Shown here piece by piece: positions 17,014-25,275 of a DNA stretch of 64,000 nt. Below the pieces are notes generated by a model. That model made no database searches. It was not told the DNA's origin and saw nothing but the letters and a program-made list of their open reading frames with translations. The position numbers and the translations under genes were made by a program. Source of the stretch: Hoeflea_A sp965228435 (GTDB lineage Bacteria; Pseudomonadota; Alphaproteobacteria; Rhizobiales; Rhizobiaceae). Where the stretch lies: positions 5,146,001-5,210,000 of the forward strand of contig OZ245818.1 in NCBI GenBank assembly GCA_965228435.1, read 5' to 3'. The first letter of the stretch is position 1. Each line of letters starts with the position of its first letter.

Positions 17014-17781
17014 ATGAGCGATATTGTAGAACGCTATTTTGCAACCGTGACCGAGCGCCTGCAAAAGGTCGCTGATACGCAAGCTGATGCGATCCGACAA
17101 GCCGCGGAGGTTTGTGCCGCAAGCATTCTCAACGACAAGCTGGTGTTCACGTTTGGAACCGGGCACGGATCGTTTGCGGCCATGGAGATGTTCCCGCGGA
17201 CGGGAACGGTCACAGGCTTCCGGCCCATCGTCGAAAGCTCGATGATCTCATTTCATCGGGTGCTGGGAGATGGTGGAGCGCGTCAGTATCGCTTTATCCA
17301 CGGCCGCGAGGGATACGGCGATGCGATCCTGGCCTCTCACCAGCTCGATCCGGGAGACACGATGCTCATCTTCTCCCATTCGGGCCTGAATGCTGTCACG
17401 CTCGATATTGCCGTCGGGGCCAAGGAACGTGGCATGAAACTGATCGGTGTTACCTCTGTGCCTCATTCGTCTTCGACGCCCTCACGACACTCCTGCGGCA
17501 AGCGGCTTTATGAGCTGGCGGATGTGGTGATTGATACCGGTGTGCCCAAAGGCGATGCCGGCGTGACGGTGGACGGAAGCGAACACCGGGTCGGCGCGAC
17601 ATCCACATCAATCGCCATCGCCGTCGGCCAGGCAATCAACGCGGCGACTGCCGAAATCATCGTCCAGTCCGGTCGGGAGCCTTATATCATGGTCAGCCCC
17701 AACACGACCGAAAAGGCGGCCGCAGATGTTCAGAACGACCGCAACTACGCCGAGTTGTGGCGCCGATTGCGGATGCGGTGA
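17014..17781 (+). CDS. SIS-domain sugar isomerase-like protein
   Basis: A 255-residue protein with one SIS (sugar isomerase) fold like the UPF0309/phosphoheptose-isomerase-related family. Visible are the glycine loop FGTGHGS (47-53), the SHSG phosphosugar motif (121-124) and IGVTSVPHSS in the next strand. SIS domains bind phosphosugars and isomerise or cleave them. The gene starts 16 bases after the phosphorylase with GAGGGAG in front. It could convert the sugar phosphate made by the phosphorylase and kinase. The reaction is not known. Confidence 0.85.
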   Translation: MSDIVERYFATVTERLQKVADTQADAIRQAAEVCAASILNDKLVFTFGTGHGSFAAMEMFPRTGTVTGFRPIVESSMISFHRVLGDGGARQYRFIHGREGYGDAILASHQLDPGDTMLIFSHSGLNAVTLDIAVGAKERGMKLIGVTSVPHSSSTPSRHSCGKRLYELADVVIDTGVPKGDAGVTVDGSEHRVGATSTSIAIAVGQAINAATAEIIVQSGREPYIMVSPNTTEKAAADVQNDRNYAELWRRLRMR

Positions 17782-17786
17782 CGGTT

Positions 17787-19229
17787 ATGGATCGCGGCTT
17801 TTTCATCAACGGAGAGTGGATCACTCCGCAGGGTTTCGATCGCTTCGAAATCGCTGATCCGGCCACTGGCGATCCGGTCGGATCGACACTGTTGGCCGAT
17901 GCCGCGATGGTCGATCGGGCAGTCGGGTTCGCCGAGGCGGCGGCTGCGGGATTTGCCTCCATGCACGCTCGAGAGCGGGCGAATATCCTGGAACGGGCGG
18001 CGACGCTGATCGAGGATCGTGTCGAAGAAATGGCCGTTCTGTTGACCCGGGAGCAGGGCAAGCCGGTTCCCGACAATCGCAAGGAGATTCTCTTCGGCGC
18101 CGAGGTGCTGCGCTATTATGCGGGTGAGGCGGTTCGTGTCGGTGGTTCGCTGCGGCCGGCGGGAGCTGCGGGGATCAAGAACGTCGTTTCCTATCACCCG
18201 GTGGGCGTGACCGCGGCCATCGTGCCGTGGAACTATCCGGTCGACCTTTATTGCTGGAAGATCGGGCCGGCCTTTGCTGCCGGGTGTCCGATTATCGTCA
18301 AGTCGCCGCACGAGACACCGCTGGCGATCGCCATGCTGGTGGATTGTCTGAAGGATGCTGGCCTGCCAAATGGAACCCTCGCGGATTTGCCCGGTCTCGG
18401 TCCGGTGGCGGGCGCCGCGCTGGCTGCCCATGTGCGCATCCGCCTGATTTCGGCAACGGCCTCGATCGCCGCCGGGCAGGACATCATGCGCCGCGCCTCC
18501 GGCAACCTGAAACGCTTGTCGCTCGAGCTGGGCGGCCATGCGCCGTTCATCGTCATGGCCGATGCCGATCTGGAAGAGGCGGCGCGGGCGACCCATCGCC
18601 GCTCCTTTTCGAACATGGGTCAGATCTGCATCACGGTGAACCGCATCCTTGTTGATCGGCGGGTGCATTCGAAGTTTGCCGACATCCTGGCGGCGATAAC
18701 GGAAGAGACCGAGCTTGGACACGGCGTCGACGCCGGAGTGGCTTACGGTCCGGTGCTGAACCAATCGGTGATCGACCGCGTGGAAGCGCATCAGGCGGAT
18801 GCCTTGGCGAAGGGCGGAAAGCTGCTCGCCGGCGGGCTCAGGCCCGAGGGAACCGAATTCTCTCGCGGTCATTTCTACCGTCCGACACTGATCGACAATG
18901 CAGCGCCGGACAGCCTGCCCATGAGTACCGAAACCTATGGGCCGCTGGCGGCAATGGCCGCCTTCGATGGCGAGGAAGAGATGCTGGCGCTGGCGAACGG
19001 GCTCGAATACGGGCTGGCCGCCTATATTTTCGGTGCCGATCTGGAGCGGCTATGGGCGCTTGCCGACAGGCTCGAATTCGGCGCGGTCGGCCTCAACGTC
19101 AACGACACGAGTGAATTGCAGGCGCCCTTTGGCGGCTGGAAGATGAGCGGTATGGGACGGGAACTGGGTCCCGAAGGGCTGGAGGCCTATCTCGAGCCGA
19201 AACATCTCAAGATGCGGGTGCGGCCCTGA
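17787..19229 (+). CDS. NAD(P)-dependent aldehyde dehydrogenase
   Basis: A 480-residue aldehyde dehydrogenase with all catalytic residues: Asn149 (PWNYP), Lys172 (VKSPHETP), Glu247 (LELGG) and nucleophile Cys281 (MGQICIT). The usual FTGSxxxG loop of the cofactor domain is altered to ISATASIAAG. The domain boundaries and the C-terminal FGGWKMSGMGRELG are normal. Start is ATG 17787, five bases after the SIS gene; GTG 17778 is possible. As the last gene of the operon it probably oxidises an aldehyde formed from the sugar moiety. It overlaps the end of the convergent gene by 23 bases. Confidence 0.92.
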   Translation: MDRGFFINGEWITPQGFDRFEIADPATGDPVGSTLLADAAMVDRAVGFAEAAAAGFASMHARERANILERAATLIEDRVEEMAVLLTREQGKPVPDNRKEILFGAEVLRYYAGEAVRVGGSLRPAGAAGIKNVVSYHPVGVTAAIVPWNYPVDLYCWKIGPAFAAGCPIIVKSPHETPLAIAMLVDCLKDAGLPNGTLADLPGLGPVAGAALAAHVRIRLISATASIAAGQDIMRRASGNLKRLSLELGGHAPFIVMADADLEEAARATHRRSFSNMGQICITVNRILVDRRVHSKFADILAAITEETELGHGVDAGVAYGPVLNQSVIDRVEAHQADALAKGGKLLAGGLRPEGTEFSRGHFYRPTLIDNAAPDSLPMSTETYGPLAAMAAFDGEEEMLALANGLEYGLAAYIFGADLERLWALADRLEFGAVGLNVNDTSELQAPFGGWKMSGMGRELGPEGLEAYLEPKHLKMRVRP

Positions 19230-19935
19230 CAGCGATGTAGACGGTCTGCGTCGCCTCGCGTTCCTGCATCGGATTGTGGAACGTCACGGCCTCAGCGCGT
19301 GCATCGCCGAAAACACCGGCAAGCCGGTCAGTGAAACGATCATCCGGGCGGTCATTCGACCAAAGGCCGAAAACGCCGCCGGGTTTGAGGTGGCGTGCCA
19401 GCTTGGTCAGACCCGACGGTTGATAGAAAGACGCGCTGTTCTCGTCGAGCAGTGCTTCGGGAGAATGGTCGATATCAACCAGGATCGCGTCGAAAGCCCG
19501 CTGTGGCTGCTTCGCATCGAAGCCGGTGTCCGAAGCAGCAAGCTCGAAGAAGTCGCCCATTAGCAGCCGGCAGCGCTGATCGCCCGTGATGGATGGACCA
19601 AGCGGCAACAGACCGCTTTCGTGCCATTCGATAATCGGCTCGAGCGCGTCGACAACGATCAGCGAGCGGACGTCCGGGTTGTCGAGAACTGCTTTGGCGG
19701 TGTAGCCCAGCCCAAGGCCACCGACGACGACGTCGAAACCGCTTCCCGTCAGGCACTCCAGACCGAGCTTCGCCAGAGCCACTTCGGACTCGGTGAAAAG
19801 GCTCGACATGAGGAATTCCTCGCCGAGCTTGATCTCCAGTACATCGCGGTTGAGCTTGGGTTCAAACCGACGCCGCAGGCTCACGGTTCCGATCGATGTC
19901 GGGCGAAAATCAAGTTCTTCGAAGAGGCGACTCAT
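19207..19935 (-). CDS. Spermidine-synthase-like methyltransferase-fold protein
   Basis: A 242-residue protein of the spermidine synthase/SAM-methyltransferase fold: VVVGGLGLGYTAKAVL glycine loop, VVDALEPIIEWH after the second strand, DAILVDIDHSP and the late LKPGGVFGLWSND strand. Spermine/spermidine synthases have a second catalytic Asp and a polyamine pocket; I cannot confirm these here. Many bacteria carry such stand-alone homologues of unknown role. Start is ATG 19935; an in-frame GTG lies five codons upstream. It converges on the aldehyde dehydrogenase gene, sharing 23 bases. Confidence 0.8.
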   Translation of the reverse strand: MSRLFEELDFRPTSIGTVSLRRRFEPKLNRDVLEIKLGEEFLMSSLFTESEVALAKLGLECLTGSGFDVVVGGLGLGYTAKAVLDNPDVRSLIVVDALEPIIEWHESGLLPLGPSITGDQRCRLLMGDFFELAASDTGFDAKQPQRAFDAILVDIDHSPEALLDENSASFYQPSGLTKLARHLKPGGVFGLWSNDRPDDRFTDRLAGVFGDARAEAVTFHNPMQEREATQTVYIAVRAAPAS

Positions 19936-20217
19936 ACTGCACCGTCTCACGTTGACCGCAAAAAGGCGAGGCGTTTCCGGAAGTCGGCCGGATGTGGCCC
20001 TTCAGAAGAATTAAATGCGATCCATGGCCTCCTGTTGATTTTTGCCAACGTCAACTAGTGCAGAAATCACATACATCCGAAATTATCGGGGCAAATAATC
20101 TCGGAGATTGCTTAGGAAAATCTTCGGGGTGAGTGTATTTTCCGGGATTTATCTGTTCCGAGTGAACTTTTGTTGGGGTGGAAACGCCCCGGTAACCTGG
20201 TTCGGGAGCAGAATACG

Positions 20218-21222
20218 ATGGTCAAGAAATCAGACGGAAAAGCCAGCCAAAAGGCGGAGCGAACAGGCTTAGCCCAGAGACTGCGCAATATCGGTACCTA
20301 CTTCAAGTTCCTGCTGTTGATTGCGGTCCTCGCAGGCGGATATCTGGCTTATGGCAAGGTTGCCGGCGTCTATAACGACGTGAAGGACACGATCGGTTCC
20401 GTGACGACTCTCGTTCCTGAGATCGGCAAGCCGCTGATCTGTCCCGCGTCGATGGAGCAAAAAGGGTTGCTCTGCTACGAGGTCTGCCCGGAGGGTTGGG
20501 TCTCTGACGGAACCCATGGCTGCTACAAGCCGTGTCCACCCGGTTGGGCTGGCACCGAGACCCTGACGCACTGTCAGCATCATACGATATACAGCACGGT
20601 CGGCGCGAACCCGTCGCTGTCCATTCCGAAGAGCTGCCCTCACGGCAAGACCGAGTATGCCGGGCTTTGCTACAACGTTCCTTCGGGTTGGCACGTCACG
20701 TCACCCGGGTTCATCGGCAGGAAATGTCCCAGCGGTTGGCGTGATGACGGCACCGCCTGTTGGAAGGACATGCATACCTACGGGCGTGGTGCGGGCTACG
20801 CGCTGTGGGATGAAGACGTGTGCAAGCGCGAGCATGGTAGCTGCGAAAAGAACGGTTTGATGTGGTACCCGCTCTGCAAGCCCGGCTACAAGGCCCGCGG
20901 TTGCTGCCTGTGCGAGCGGTCGCCGCAAAGAACGTCGAAGTCAGTCAAGTCGGAGATCGGCACGCTGCCAAATGGGTGCCCGGCCGGGCGAGTGCTGAAA
21001 GGGCGCCTTTGTTATCCGGCCTGCAAGGCAGGCTATGAGCGGCGCGGCGACAACATCGAGTACTGCTCGAGCAAATGCCCTGCCGGCTACACCAACATCG
21101 GAATTGGCGGATGCCAGAAACCGAGGCGCAATGTGCGCGGAGAAGGTTTGACCGTGGTCGGCGTTTGTCCATCGGCAACGCCCATACGCAAGGGCGAACT
21201 CTGCTACCGGCGTGAAAGCTGA
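20218..21222 (+). CDS. Membrane-anchored cysteine-rich protein with CPxGW/Y modules
   Basis: A 334-residue protein I do not recognise. A basic N-terminus (1-28) is followed by one hydrophobic segment (~29-47, FLLLIAVLAGGYLAY). About 285 residues follow, with 24 cysteines and presumably outside the cytoplasm. The cysteines fall in a loose repeat, Cys-Pro-x-Gly-Trp/Tyr with a later Gly and Cys 10-14 residues on. Clear copies start at Cys90, Cys106, Cys170, Cys254 and Cys287, with weaker ones at Cys220, Cys269 and Cys317. Such modules are more familiar in eukaryotic surface proteins. ATG 20218 is chosen for GGGAG upstream. It lies 26 bases before the cytolysin gene and is probably co-transcribed, so it may anchor, chaperone or neutralise the toxin. 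Confidence 0.75.
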   Translation: MVKKSDGKASQKAERTGLAQRLRNIGTYFKFLLLIAVLAGGYLAYGKVAGVYNDVKDTIGSVTTLVPEIGKPLICPASMEQKGLLCYEVCPEGWVSDGTHGCYKPCPPGWAGTETLTHCQHHTIYSTVGANPSLSIPKSCPHGKTEYAGLCYNVPSGWHVTSPGFIGRKCPSGWRDDGTACWKDMHTYGRGAGYALWDEDVCKREHGSCEKNGLMWYPLCKPGYKARGCCLCERSPQRTSKSVKSEIGTLPNGCPAGRVLKGRLCYPACKAGYERRGDNIEYCSSKCPAGYTNIGIGGCQKPRRNVRGEGLTVVGVCPSATPIRKGELCYRRES

Positions 21223-21248
21223 TCGGTATGGCAAACGGAGAACACGTC

Positions 21249-22661
21249 ATGGATGACATCGACGCCTATATTCGCAGCCTCGACTATGATCCCAGGGATC
21301 TGCTCAGTATCGAGGAGAGCGGCAGCACCGAAGTGCTGCCGCCACGCAAAAAGACGAATGCCGGAAACTCGGTCGTCGTTTGCACCAATACCAACCGCTC
21401 ACTGAACAAGGATCTCAATGATGTCGCGATCCTTAGTCCGACGGCCGGCGTCATTTTTCCCGGTGCTCTGGTTCGCGCCAATGGTCGCCTGGCGGAAGGG
21501 AAGCCGGATCCGATTGCATTGCCGCGGTCGACTGTCACCTTGAGGGTCGACCTGCCAGGTCTCGCTGAGGCCGGAACGGTGGTCGTCGACAATCCGACCA
21601 ACTCTTCAGTTCAGGCCGGAATCGACAAGCTGCTCGACCGCTGGAACGAGACCGCTGCTGCGGAGGGCTATGTCAACAAGGCCCGATCTTATCTGAGCAT
21701 CACCAAGGCCTACAGTTCGCAACAACTGGCGCTTGACCTCGGTTTCAGCAGCAAATGGACCTCTGGAGACGTGGCGGCAAAAATCAGCGCCAGCAGCTCG
21801 CGAGAGTCGTCGGTTGCGGTCGCCTATTTCAGGCAGGTTTTCTACACCGTGGTATTCGACACGCCAGCGTCGCCATCATCGGTTTTTGCCGTGGACGTTA
21901 CAGCCGATGACGTACGCGGTCAGACAGGCGATGACGATCCGCCGGCTTACGTCCGCAGTGTCGATTACGGACGCATTGTGATGATCAAGATGGAAACCGC
22001 TTCGAGCGAAACCAAAACATCGCTGGAAGGCGCGCTGAACCAGGCGATCTCGGGAGGAGCGCAGGTGGGCGCCGCGGTCAATGCAAAATACGCCAGAATC
22101 ATCAACAACTCGACCTTCACGGTCGCGGCGTTGGGCGGGAATCCGGGAGCAGCGGCAACTATCAGTCAGCCGAACGATCTCGAGAACCTCAGCGAACTCA
22201 TTGCTTCGGGATCAACCTACGGCAAAGGCAATCCCGGAGCGCCGATTTCCTATACCGTTGCCTTCCTGAAAGACAATCAGATCGCAACGCTCGGCTTCAC
22301 CACCAGTTACACCGAGAAGGAGTGCGTCCAATACGATAACGGCTTCATCGGGCTGTCCCATGCCGGAGCCTATGTGGCCCGCTTTTTCGCGTCATGGGAT
22401 GAGCAGGACGAGGCCGGTGATTATCGCGGCCAACAATGGGAATCCGGAAAGAAAACCGCCGGCTACAACCATCAAGTCGATCTGCCCGGTGATGCCGTGA
22501 ACGTCAAGATCCGTGCTGAAGCTGCGACTGGCCTCGTTTGGGATCCGTGGGGTCAGGTTTTCTCATGCAACGAGAAGGGGCCGACGAACCTGATTTACAA
22601 GGCAGGCGGCACCACCCTGAACCGTACCTGGGAGAAGATCAAACCGGATGCAGGGCCCTGA
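21249..22661 (+). CDS. Cholesterol-dependent cytolysin (thiol-activated cytolysin) homologue
   Basis: A 470-residue pore-forming toxin homologue that aligns with CDCs along its whole length. Recognised blocks in order are YIRSLDYDP, FPGALVRAN, VDLPGL, SSVQAGIDKLLDRWNE, YSSQQLALDLGFS, FRQVFYTV, PPAYVRSVDYGR, IINNSTFTVAALGG, PISYTVAFLKDN and SHAGAYVARFFASWDE. The domain-4 undecapeptide is AATGLVWDPWG (425-435) where the classical form is ECTGLAWEWWR. The cholesterol-recognition Thr-Leu pair is kept (Thr456-Leu457). No signal peptide is visible, as in pneumolysin, whose length (471) is nearly identical. ATG 21249 is preceded by GGAG at eight bases; ATG 21228 is an alternative. Known CDCs bind sterol-containing membranes and assemble large pores. 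Activity here is inferred. Confidence 0.93.
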   Translation: MDDIDAYIRSLDYDPRDLLSIEESGSTEVLPPRKKTNAGNSVVVCTNTNRSLNKDLNDVAILSPTAGVIFPGALVRANGRLAEGKPDPIALPRSTVTLRVDLPGLAEAGTVVVDNPTNSSVQAGIDKLLDRWNETAAAEGYVNKARSYLSITKAYSSQQLALDLGFSSKWTSGDVAAKISASSSRESSVAVAYFRQVFYTVVFDTPASPSSVFAVDVTADDVRGQTGDDDPPAYVRSVDYGRIVMIKMETASSETKTSLEGALNQAISGGAQVGAAVNAKYARIINNSTFTVAALGGNPGAAATISQPNDLENLSELIASGSTYGKGNPGAPISYTVAFLKDNQIATLGFTTSYTEKECVQYDNGFIGLSHAGAYVARFFASWDEQDEAGDYRGQQWESGKKTAGYNHQVDLPGDAVNVKIRAEAATGLVWDPWGQVFSCNEKGPTNLIYKAGGTTLNRTWEKIKPDAGP

Positions 22662-22714
22662 CGCGAGTCAGGAGGTTCCCGTTCGTCATTGTGAATGAAA
22701 CATAGGAGCTAGAT

Positions 22715-23167
22715 ATGCCACATGCCTTCACCGGAATTCTTGACATCGACAAGACAGCCAACAGCTTTGGATTGGATGATAATTGTTTTTACTGCTCGGT
22801 TGCGGCCCTGCTCGGCAAAACTGTCAACGAACTGATTGATGAGACTGAAATCATGCAGGATCGCACGGCGTGCGCGGAGGCCGTGCTCGACTTGTTCAGA
22901 GAGGCGGGAGTCGACGACATTGCCTTTCGTATTTACGAAGACCGACAATCTCTGGAAGGCGATTTTGCCAATTTTCCGAGAAATAGCGGGCTCGGGCTCG
23001 CCTATGATCGGTCCGATGCGCCCATCGGCCATATGGTGGTCCTGGCCCGCGACAATGACGGCGTCGTCAAACTGGTAGACTATCAGCAAAGTCCGCCTGG
23101 AATCACCGATTTCCCACCGGAGGGCGGCAACAACATCGCTCGTTGCTACGTCTTCTATCGTCAGTGA
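22715..23167 (+). CDS. Papain-fold cysteine protease/deamidase-like protein
   Basis: A 150-residue protein with the core of a papain-like toxin domain (Tox-PL/glutamine-deamidase type). It has a nucleophile segment DDNCFYCSVAALLGKT with Cys24, a GHMVVLARD strand with His106 and a VDYQ turn with Asp122 and Gln124, in the right order and spacing for a Cys-His-Asp triad. In polymorphic toxins such domains deamidate or cut host proteins. There is no signal peptide and no fused trafficking domain. It lies 53 bases after the cytolysin stop with AGGAG before the ATG. The context suggests an effector that accompanies the pore-former. A role as a processing enzyme is the alternative. Confidence 0.7.
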   Translation: MPHAFTGILDIDKTANSFGLDDNCFYCSVAALLGKTVNELIDETEIMQDRTACAEAVLDLFREAGVDDIAFRIYEDRQSLEGDFANFPRNSGLGLAYDRSDAPIGHMVVLARDNDGVVKLVDYQQSPPGITDFPPEGGNNIARCYVFYRQ

Positions 23168-23238
23168 GGCGTCAGGTTATCAGCGTTGTCGATAGGCGTC
23201 TTTCCTGAAACAGGGTTCGCACGTTGATGCGACGAATG

Positions 23239-23272
23239 GATCCGGCTCGTGAACGCTCACGCGAGCCGGATC
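23239..23272. terminator. Strong hairpin at the end of the cytolysin locus
   Basis: GATCCGGCTCG (23239-23249) pairs perfectly with CGAGCCGGATC (23262-23272) around a 12-base loop, 72 bases after the papain-fold gene. No T-run follows, so intrinsic termination is not certain. It marks the likely 3' limit of the three-gene transcript. The rest of 23168-23384 holds only the likely promoter of the next gene. Confidence 0.5.
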
Positions 23273-23384
23273 GTGTCGAATGGTTCCCCCACCTGCGCCG
23301 AAACCGACGCAAAGAAGATTTGTCTGCCCCCGCTTTTGCAGTATGTTAAGGGTTGATTAACCATAAACCTGCAGGCGGATGAAG

Positions 23385-24035
23385 ATGGGCGACGAAAAAG
23401 CCCCAACCGGCAAGTCCAGGCGGCTTTCGGATGTCGTGCGCGAAGTCAAAATCGCGGCGGCGGAGCGCGAGGACGTCGTCGTGGACATGAGGGAGGCCGA
23501 CCGCGCTCGGATCGACCTGCTTGCCGAGGAACTTGCTCCGGTATTTGAGCAGGTGCCCGCCGAGGACGACCAATTCGACTTCGTCATATCCGCCGGTTTG
23601 CAACCACGCCTCTGGATCGATGCCATCGCCCATGTGCAAATGGGACCGGATCGCCGTACGTACCGATTTGTACGCGATACCCGGCATGGCCGGGTCGTGA
23701 TGGCCGAGTCGAGCGACATGATGCGCATTGCCGACAGCATCACGCACTACGTTGCCGAGCGAATGGTCGAGAGGCGCCGCTTCCTGGCCAATGAAGAACG
23801 GGCGCCGGAGCTCTATGGTGCACCGCTGTCCAATCGGGCTGCACCACGGCAATCCAGTCGGGCGCCCGTTGCAGAACCAGCCAGAACGGCGCCTGCCAGG
23901 CCAGCGGCACCTCCGCAGCCGGCGAGCACATCCTCACGGGTTCCCGGATATCTCTGGTTTCTGCTCGGAGCCATCTGTGGTGCGGCGGCCCTGGCTCTGG
24001 TCTATCGCGATCAAATCGGACCGCTACTCGGTTAA
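23385..24035 (+). CDS. Conserved hypothetical protein with C-terminal membrane anchor
   Basis: About 216 residues. The N-terminal ~140 residues are soluble, acidic and mixed alpha/beta (LSDVVREVKIAAAERED, DFVISAGLQPRLWIDAIAHV, IADSITHYVAERMVERR). A Pro/Ala-rich linker (~143-185) leads to one transmembrane helix near the C-terminus (YLWFLLGAICGAAALALVY) with a very short tail. This is a tail-anchored layout with the body in the cytoplasm. I know no function; related proteins appear in Hyphomicrobiales as unnamed membrane proteins. ATG 23379 and 23385 are both possible, and the AGGCGG upstream fits 23385 better. Confidence 0.7.
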   Translation: MGDEKAPTGKSRRLSDVVREVKIAAAEREDVVVDMREADRARIDLLAEELAPVFEQVPAEDDQFDFVISAGLQPRLWIDAIAHVQMGPDRRTYRFVRDTRHGRVVMAESSDMMRIADSITHYVAERMVERRRFLANEERAPELYGAPLSNRAAPRQSSRAPVAEPARTAPARPAAPPQPASTSSRVPGYLWFLLGAICGAAALALVYRDQIGPLLG

Positions 24036-24185
24036 GAACAGGGTCTTTGTTGCTGCGGCGTTAAGTCCGGCAAAGTTTTGTCGCGTTCCTTTTAATTGTG
24101 GCCCTGAGTTCATATATCTAAAGGGCATGCGAACGGCCGGGCGGGCGGTCCGGCGGCCGAAAAAGGCCTTCCCGGGGGTTCCGAA

Positions 24186-25160
24186 ATGACGACAGGCGCC
24201 AAGGTTCAACGCAAGCTCACCACTATTATGGCGGCAGATGCAGCGGGTTATGCCAGCGCGATGGATGCCGATGAGGTTGGCACCCTGGAAGCGTTGCGGG
24301 CCGCGCGAAGTGTATTTTCAAAGTTCATCGAGCGCCACAACGGCCGCATTGCCAACACCGCCGGCGATGGACTGATCGCCGATTTTCCGTCGGTGGTTGA
24401 GGCCGTGCAATGTGCGATAGAGGTCCAAAGGGAACTCGGCAGCCCCGGGCATCCGGCGAATGGTTCTCTGCCGTTCCGCATCGGCATCCACCTCGGCGAC
24501 GTTATTGTCGACGGCGAAGATTTGCTGGGCGAGGGCGTCAATCTGGCCGCCCGGCTGCAGACCATGGCAGAACCCGGCAGTGTGCTGGTGTCTCAGCAGG
24601 TCTACGACCAGGTGCACGGCAAACTGACCGTTGGATTTGAATATCTCGGCGAAAAGCGACCGAAGAATTTCTCTGAGGATGTGCCCGTCTATTGCGTCTC
24701 GTTCGGAGAGGAACCGCACAGGCGGATTTTCGGGCGGCACGCGTCGCAACAGCACAGACACACCGAGCCACCTAGGAGCTCCGCCAAGAAGGCGGCACGG
24801 GAAGAGACCGTCGTCAATCGTAGCGAAACCGGTGATGACGGCCTGCGGGAAAGAGTCATCCGAAATGCAAAGATGCTTGGCGTGGTGTGGGTCGCTCTTG
24901 GGGTCATCAACCTAACGACCTCACCCGGGTCGTTTTGGGTGCAATGGCCAGGATTGGCAATGCTGGTCGCGCTCGGACTTCAGGCGGCACCGCTTTTCGA
25001 AAGCTCGTTGTTCGGCCGCAACTATGCTCGGTTGGCGGTGATCGTCGCTGCCGTTGTGGTGGTCAATATCCTGACCTGGTCCGGGACGGCCTGGGCCATC
25101 TGGCCGGTGGGTTTTTTGTTTTTTGCCGAGGTCATTCGGCGTATCCGCATGGGCACCTGA
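24186..25160 (+). CDS. Class III adenylate/guanylate cyclase with C-terminal membrane helices
   Basis: A 324-residue cyclase. The catalytic domain (~8-180) carries metal-binding Asp18 (AADAAGY) and Asp61 (NTAGDGLIADF) and the late GEGVNLAARLQ helix typical of the rhizobial CyaA-like set. It continues RPKNFSEDVPVY, where others read LKGxxxPVxxY. The sequence AADAAGY lacks the usual DVVGYS serine. A linker is followed by about three hydrophobic helices (~222-318) in an unusual C-terminal position. It probably makes cAMP at the membrane. The 150-base leader contains a GC-rich dyad (CGGCCG repeats) just before the start. Confidence 0.85.
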   Translation: MTTGAKVQRKLTTIMAADAAGYASAMDADEVGTLEALRAARSVFSKFIERHNGRIANTAGDGLIADFPSVVEAVQCAIEVQRELGSPGHPANGSLPFRIGIHLGDVIVDGEDLLGEGVNLAARLQTMAEPGSVLVSQQVYDQVHGKLTVGFEYLGEKRPKNFSEDVPVYCVSFGEEPHRRIFGRHASQQHRHTEPPRSSAKKAAREETVVNRSETGDDGLRERVIRNAKMLGVVWVALGVINLTTSPGSFWVQWPGLAMLVALGLQAAPLFESSLFGRNYARLAVIVAAVVVVNILTWSGTAWAIWPVGFLFFAEVIRRIRMGT

Positions 25161-25275
25161 TCGGTCAACGTGTCGACACCCAATTTCGCCATACATTGTC
25201 AGGTCTGTTCATAGAGTTCATAGTACGGCAGGGGATTGACGGCGGTTCGGTTGCGCGAGCCTGCTGCGGGAAACT

